Source of the DNA: Vibrio sp. VB16
GTDB taxonomy: Bacteria; Pseudomonadota; Gammaproteobacteria; Enterobacterales; Vibrionaceae
Reading direction: 5' to 3'
Assembly (NCBI RefSeq): GCF_015594925.2
Contig: NZ_CP087590.1
Coordinates: 3,410,001 to 3,474,000 of the forward strand
Length of the DNA stretch: 64,000 nt
The position numbers and the translations under genes are program-made. Positions 61,362 to 64,000 of the stretch are shown here, one piece after another. Below the pieces are notes generated by a model. It was not told the DNA's origin. It did not search any database and worked only from the letters and a program-made list of their open reading frames with translations. Every line of letters begins with the position of its first letter. Positions within the stretch are counted from its first letter, which is position 1.

Positions 61362-61386
61362 TCCCTATAAAGAGTTTTTATAGGGA
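61362..61386 (-). other. Hairpin in the rpoB-rpoC spacer
   Basis: TCCCTATAAA (61362-61371) pairs with TTTATAGGGA (61377-61386), a 10-bp stem with a 5-nt loop, eight bases after the rpoB stop on the minus strand. Further in the 120-bp spacer, CTCGC (61303-61307) can pair with GCGAG (61330-61334). There is no T-run, so processing or stability is more likely than termination. Confidence 0.6.
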
Positions 61387-61393
61387 AACTGGA

Positions 61394-64000
61394 TTACTCT
61401 TCGTCTTCTAGCTCGATGTTGATACCTAGTGAGCGAATCTCTTTCAACAATACGTTGAACGATTCTGGCATACCAGGTTCCATGCTATGGTTTCCGTCTA
61501 CGATGTTCTTATACATCTTAGTACGACCATTCACGTCATCGGACTTAACAGTCAACATTTCTTGTAGAGTGTAAGCAGCACCGTATGCTTCTAGTGCCCA
61601 TACTTCCATCTCACCGAAACGCTGTCCACCGAACTGAGCTTTACCACCAAGTGGTTGCTGAGTTACGAGGCTGTAAGAACCAGTAGAACGTGCGTGCATC
61701 TTGTCATCAACAAGGTGGTTCAGTTTAAGCATATACATGTAACCTACGGTTACAGGACGCTCAAATTCGTCACCAGTACGGCCATCAAATAAACGCAACT
61801 GACCAGATTCTGGTAAGTCACCCAATTTCAACAGCTCTTTGATTGAAGATTCTGGAGCACCATCAAATACCGGAGTCGCAATAGGTAAACCACCACGTAG
61901 GTTTTGCACCAATGTACGAACTTCATCATCAGATAGAGCCGCAATGTCTACTGTCTGACGCGTTTCACCAAGATCATAAACCTTTTGCAGGAAGTTGCGG
62001 AACTGATGCAGTTCTTGTTGTTCCTTCAGCATTTGGTTGATCTTGTCACCGATACCTTTCGCAGCTAGACCCATATGAACTTCTAAGATCTGACCAATGT
62101 TCATACGAGACGGTACACCCAGTGGGTTAAGTACGATGTCAACAGGCTGACCTTTTTCATCGTAAGGCATGTCTTCAACAGGGTTAATCTTAGAGATTAC
62201 ACCCTTGTTACCGTGACGACCGGCCATCTTATCACCAGGTTGGATACGACGCTTAACCGCTAGATAAACTTTAACAATCTTAAGAACACCAGGTGCTAAA
62301 TCATCACCTTGTGTAATCTTACGACGTTTGTTTTCAAACTTCTTATCGAAGTCTGCTTTAAGCTCGTCCCACTGCTCAGCAAGTTGCTCAAGCAATGATT
62401 GAAGCTCATCATCTTCTAGTGTTTGTTCTAGCCACTGTTTACGGTGAATAGAATCTAGCTTAGCTTCAGAGTAACCGCCTGAAACAAGTACAGCTCTAAC
62501 ACGAGCAAGTAGACCACCTTCAAGAATTTCAAACTCTTCAGTAAGGTCTTTCTTCGCTTCTTTAAGCTGCATTTGTTCAATTTCTAGTGCACGCTTATCT
62601 TTCTCAACGCCGTCACGAGTGAAGACTTGAACATCGATAATCGTACCTGAAACAGAGTTTGGTACACGTAGTGACGTATCTTTAACATCGGATGCTTTTT
62701 CACCAAAGATAGCTCGTAAGAGTTTCTCTTCAGGAGTTAGCTGAGTTTCACCTTTAGGTGTCACTTTACCAACTAGGATGTCACCACCCTTCACTTCAGC
62801 ACCAATATAAACGATACCTGACTCGTCTAGTTTAGACAGAGCAGATTCACCTACGTTTGGAATATCCGCAGTGATCTCTTCAGATCCCAGCTTAGTATCA
62901 CGTGCCACACAAGATAGCTCTTGAATGTGGATAGTCGTGAAACGGTCTTCCTGAACGACACGCTCAGAAACGAGGATTGAATCCTCAAAGTTATAACCGT
63001 TCCAAGGCATGAATGCCAAGCGAATATTTTGACCAAGCGCCAATTCACCAAGGTCGGTTGAAGGACCATCAGCAATTACGTCACCTTTTGCTACTGGTTC
63101 ACCAGGTAGCACGGTTGGGCGTTGGTTAATACAAGTATTCTGGTTAGAACGCGTGTATTTAGTTAGGTTATAGATGTCGATACCGGCTTCGCCAGGTACC
63201 AATTCAATTTCATTAACCTTAACCACGATACGAGATGCGTCTACTGACTGAACAGTACCGCCACGTTTTGCTACCGCAGTAACACCGGAGTCAACCGCTA
63301 CGTTACGCTCAATACCAGTACCTACAAGAGGCTTATCTGCGCGTAATGTTGGAACCGCCTGACGTTGCATGTTCGCACCCATTAGGGCACGGTTCGCATC
63401 ATCGTGTTCTAGGAACGGGATAAGCGATGCAGCGACAGATACAACCTGGTTGGTTGCAACGTCCATGTAGTTAACTTGGTCACGTGGATGAAGACCAGAT
63501 TCACCTTTCTGACGCGCCGTAACTAATTCTTCTCCGAAGGCATTAGTTTCAGTTAGCGTAGAGTTCGCCTGAGCGATGATGAATTGCCCTTCTTCAATAG
63601 CTGACAAGTAATCAACATCGGAAGTCACAATACCATCAACAACGCGACGGTAAGGGGTTTCTAGGAAACCAAAATCGTTACAGCGTGCAAACGCAGACAA
63701 CGAGTTGATAAGACCGATGTTTGGACCTTCAGGCGTTTCAATCGGACATAAGCGACCGTAGTGAGTTACGTGAACATCACGTACTTCAAAACCTGCGCGT
63801 TCACGAGTAAGACCACCAGGACCCAATGCAGAGATACGACGTTTATGCGTCACTTCTGATAACGGGTTGTTCTGATCCATAAACTGTGAAAGCTGTGAAG
63901 AGCCAAAGAATTCTTTAACAGCTGCAGAAATAGGCTTAGCGTTGATAAGGTCTTGCGGCATGATTGCATCAAGGTCACCAAGGCTTAAACGTTCTTTCAC
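61394..64000 (-). CDS. rpoB: RNA polymerase beta subunit, C-terminal 868 residues
   Basis: The gene continues past the right edge; the visible part corresponds to E. coli residues about 475-1342 with no net length change. It begins just before the rifampicin region (GSSQLSQFMDQNNPLSE ... THKRRISALGP), in which D516, H526 and S531 (E. coli numbering) are all wild type. Catalytic-core landmarks GRLCPIETPEGPNIGLI, KMAGRHGNKGVIS and the C-terminal GGKAQFGGQRFGEMEVWALEAYGAAYTLQEMLT are intact. rpoC follows after a 120-bp spacer with hairpins. Confidence 0.98.
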   Translation of the reverse strand: MKERLSLGDLDAIMPQDLINAKPISAAVKEFFGSSQLSQFMDQNNPLSEVTHKRRISALGPGGLTRERAGFEVRDVHVTHYGRLCPIETPEGPNIGLINSLSAFARCNDFGFLETPYRRVVDGIVTSDVDYLSAIEEGQFIIAQANSTLTETNAFGEELVTARQKGESGLHPRDQVNYMDVATNQVVSVAASLIPFLEHDDANRALMGANMQRQAVPTLRADKPLVGTGIERNVAVDSGVTAVAKRGGTVQSVDASRIVVKVNEIELVPGEAGIDIYNLTKYTRSNQNTCINQRPTVLPGEPVAKGDVIADGPSTDLGELALGQNIRLAFMPWNGYNFEDSILVSERVVQEDRFTTIHIQELSCVARDTKLGSEEITADIPNVGESALSKLDESGIVYIGAEVKGGDILVGKVTPKGETQLTPEEKLLRAIFGEKASDVKDTSLRVPNSVSGTIIDVQVFTRDGVEKDKRALEIEQMQLKEAKKDLTEEFEILEGGLLARVRAVLVSGGYSEAKLDSIHRKQWLEQTLEDDELQSLLEQLAEQWDELKADFDKKFENKRRKITQGDDLAPGVLKIVKVYLAVKRRIQPGDKMAGRHGNKGVISKINPVEDMPYDEKGQPVDIVLNPLGVPSRMNIGQILEVHMGLAAKGIGDKINQMLKEQQELHQFRNFLQKVYDLGETRQTVDIAALSDDEVRTLVQNLRGGLPIATPVFDGAPESSIKELLKLGDLPESGQLRLFDGRTGDEFERPVTVGYMYMLKLNHLVDDKMHARSTGSYSLVTQQPLGGKAQFGGQRFGEMEVWALEAYGAAYTLQEMLTVKSDDVNGRTKMYKNIVDGNHSMEPGMPESFNVLLKEIRSLGINIELEDEE

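Noticed and set aside
1..64000. tRNA, rRNA, insertion sequences, prophage or integrase genes
   Set aside because: None seen on either strand; the accessory region at 31.5-45.7 kb has no flanking att repeats or mobility genes.

Overview
The window reads as a stretch of the main chromosome of a marine gammaproteobacterium of the Vibrionaceae, most likely a Vibrio. The protein sequences (for example PurH, RpoC with residue numbering identical to E. coli through its first zinc site, the DUF3316 secreted protein, the VC_2705-type sodium symporter and its DUF4212 partner) and the gene order both point there. Most neighbourhoods are the conserved gammaproteobacterial ones: cpxP/cpxRA; fxsA/aspA/dsbD; aroQ-accB-accC; ompR-envZ; dusB-fis; and the block purH-purD / DUF1481-hupA / yjaG / hemE / nudC / rsd / rpoC-rpoB, which keeps the E. 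coli order with a few insertions. No rRNA, tRNA, CRISPR array, insertion sequence or prophage was found.

Layout. 1-7.6 kb: envelope stress (cpxP, cpxRA with a perfect CpxR box), trmL, fxsA, aspA and dsbD. 8-21 kb: an acetate-use block made of a LuxR-type response regulator (CrbR-like), a two-subunit Na+/solute symporter, a Nudix hydrolase, a 1144-residue symporter-histidine kinase hybrid (CrbS-like), an HcaT-like MFS carrier, a CBS/nucleotidyltransferase protein with a DEDDh exonuclease, and acs. 21.4-31.3 kb: housekeeping (aroQ, accBC, recG, envZ/ompR, greB, prmA, dusB, fis). 31.5-45.7 kb: an accessory region with two catabolic modules. The first is an Lrp-type regulator, a cystathionine-lyase-like PLP enzyme, an M24 hydrolase, an APC amino-acid permease, an Asp/Glu-racemase-superfamily enzyme, an M20 amidohydrolase and RidA. 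The second is a LacI-type regulator, an NhaC-family carrier, a MalY/PatB-like C-S lyase and a Mak-like ROK kinase, with clear palindromic operators. A zntR gene closes the region. 45.9-64 kb: purine synthesis, hupA, haem, nudC, rsd and the RNA polymerase genes; rpoB runs off the right edge and cpxP off the left edge.

How the parts work together. CrbS (sensor with its own transporter domain) and CrbR would switch on acs, with the DUF4212/SSS pair as the likely carrier of acetate or a similar carboxylate. The M24-M20-PLP-RidA module looks like a pathway that imports an amino-acid derivative, trims it by hydrolysis and cleaves it by a PLP elimination whose imine product RidA would hydrolyse; the substrate cannot be read from sequence. 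The LacI module has the same transporter + C-S lyase logic.

The most interesting non-coding signals are: a plus-strand terminator with an sRNA-like architecture between the two minus-strand genes hemE and nudC; a heavily paired 150-nt region between rsd and rpoC; a purD leader with two mutually exclusive pairings after an intercistronic terminator; a 24-codon leader ORF ending one base before the permease start; a strong hairpin between ompR and envZ; and matched 13-bp operators around the lacI-type gene, one of which covers the start of the nhaC-type gene.
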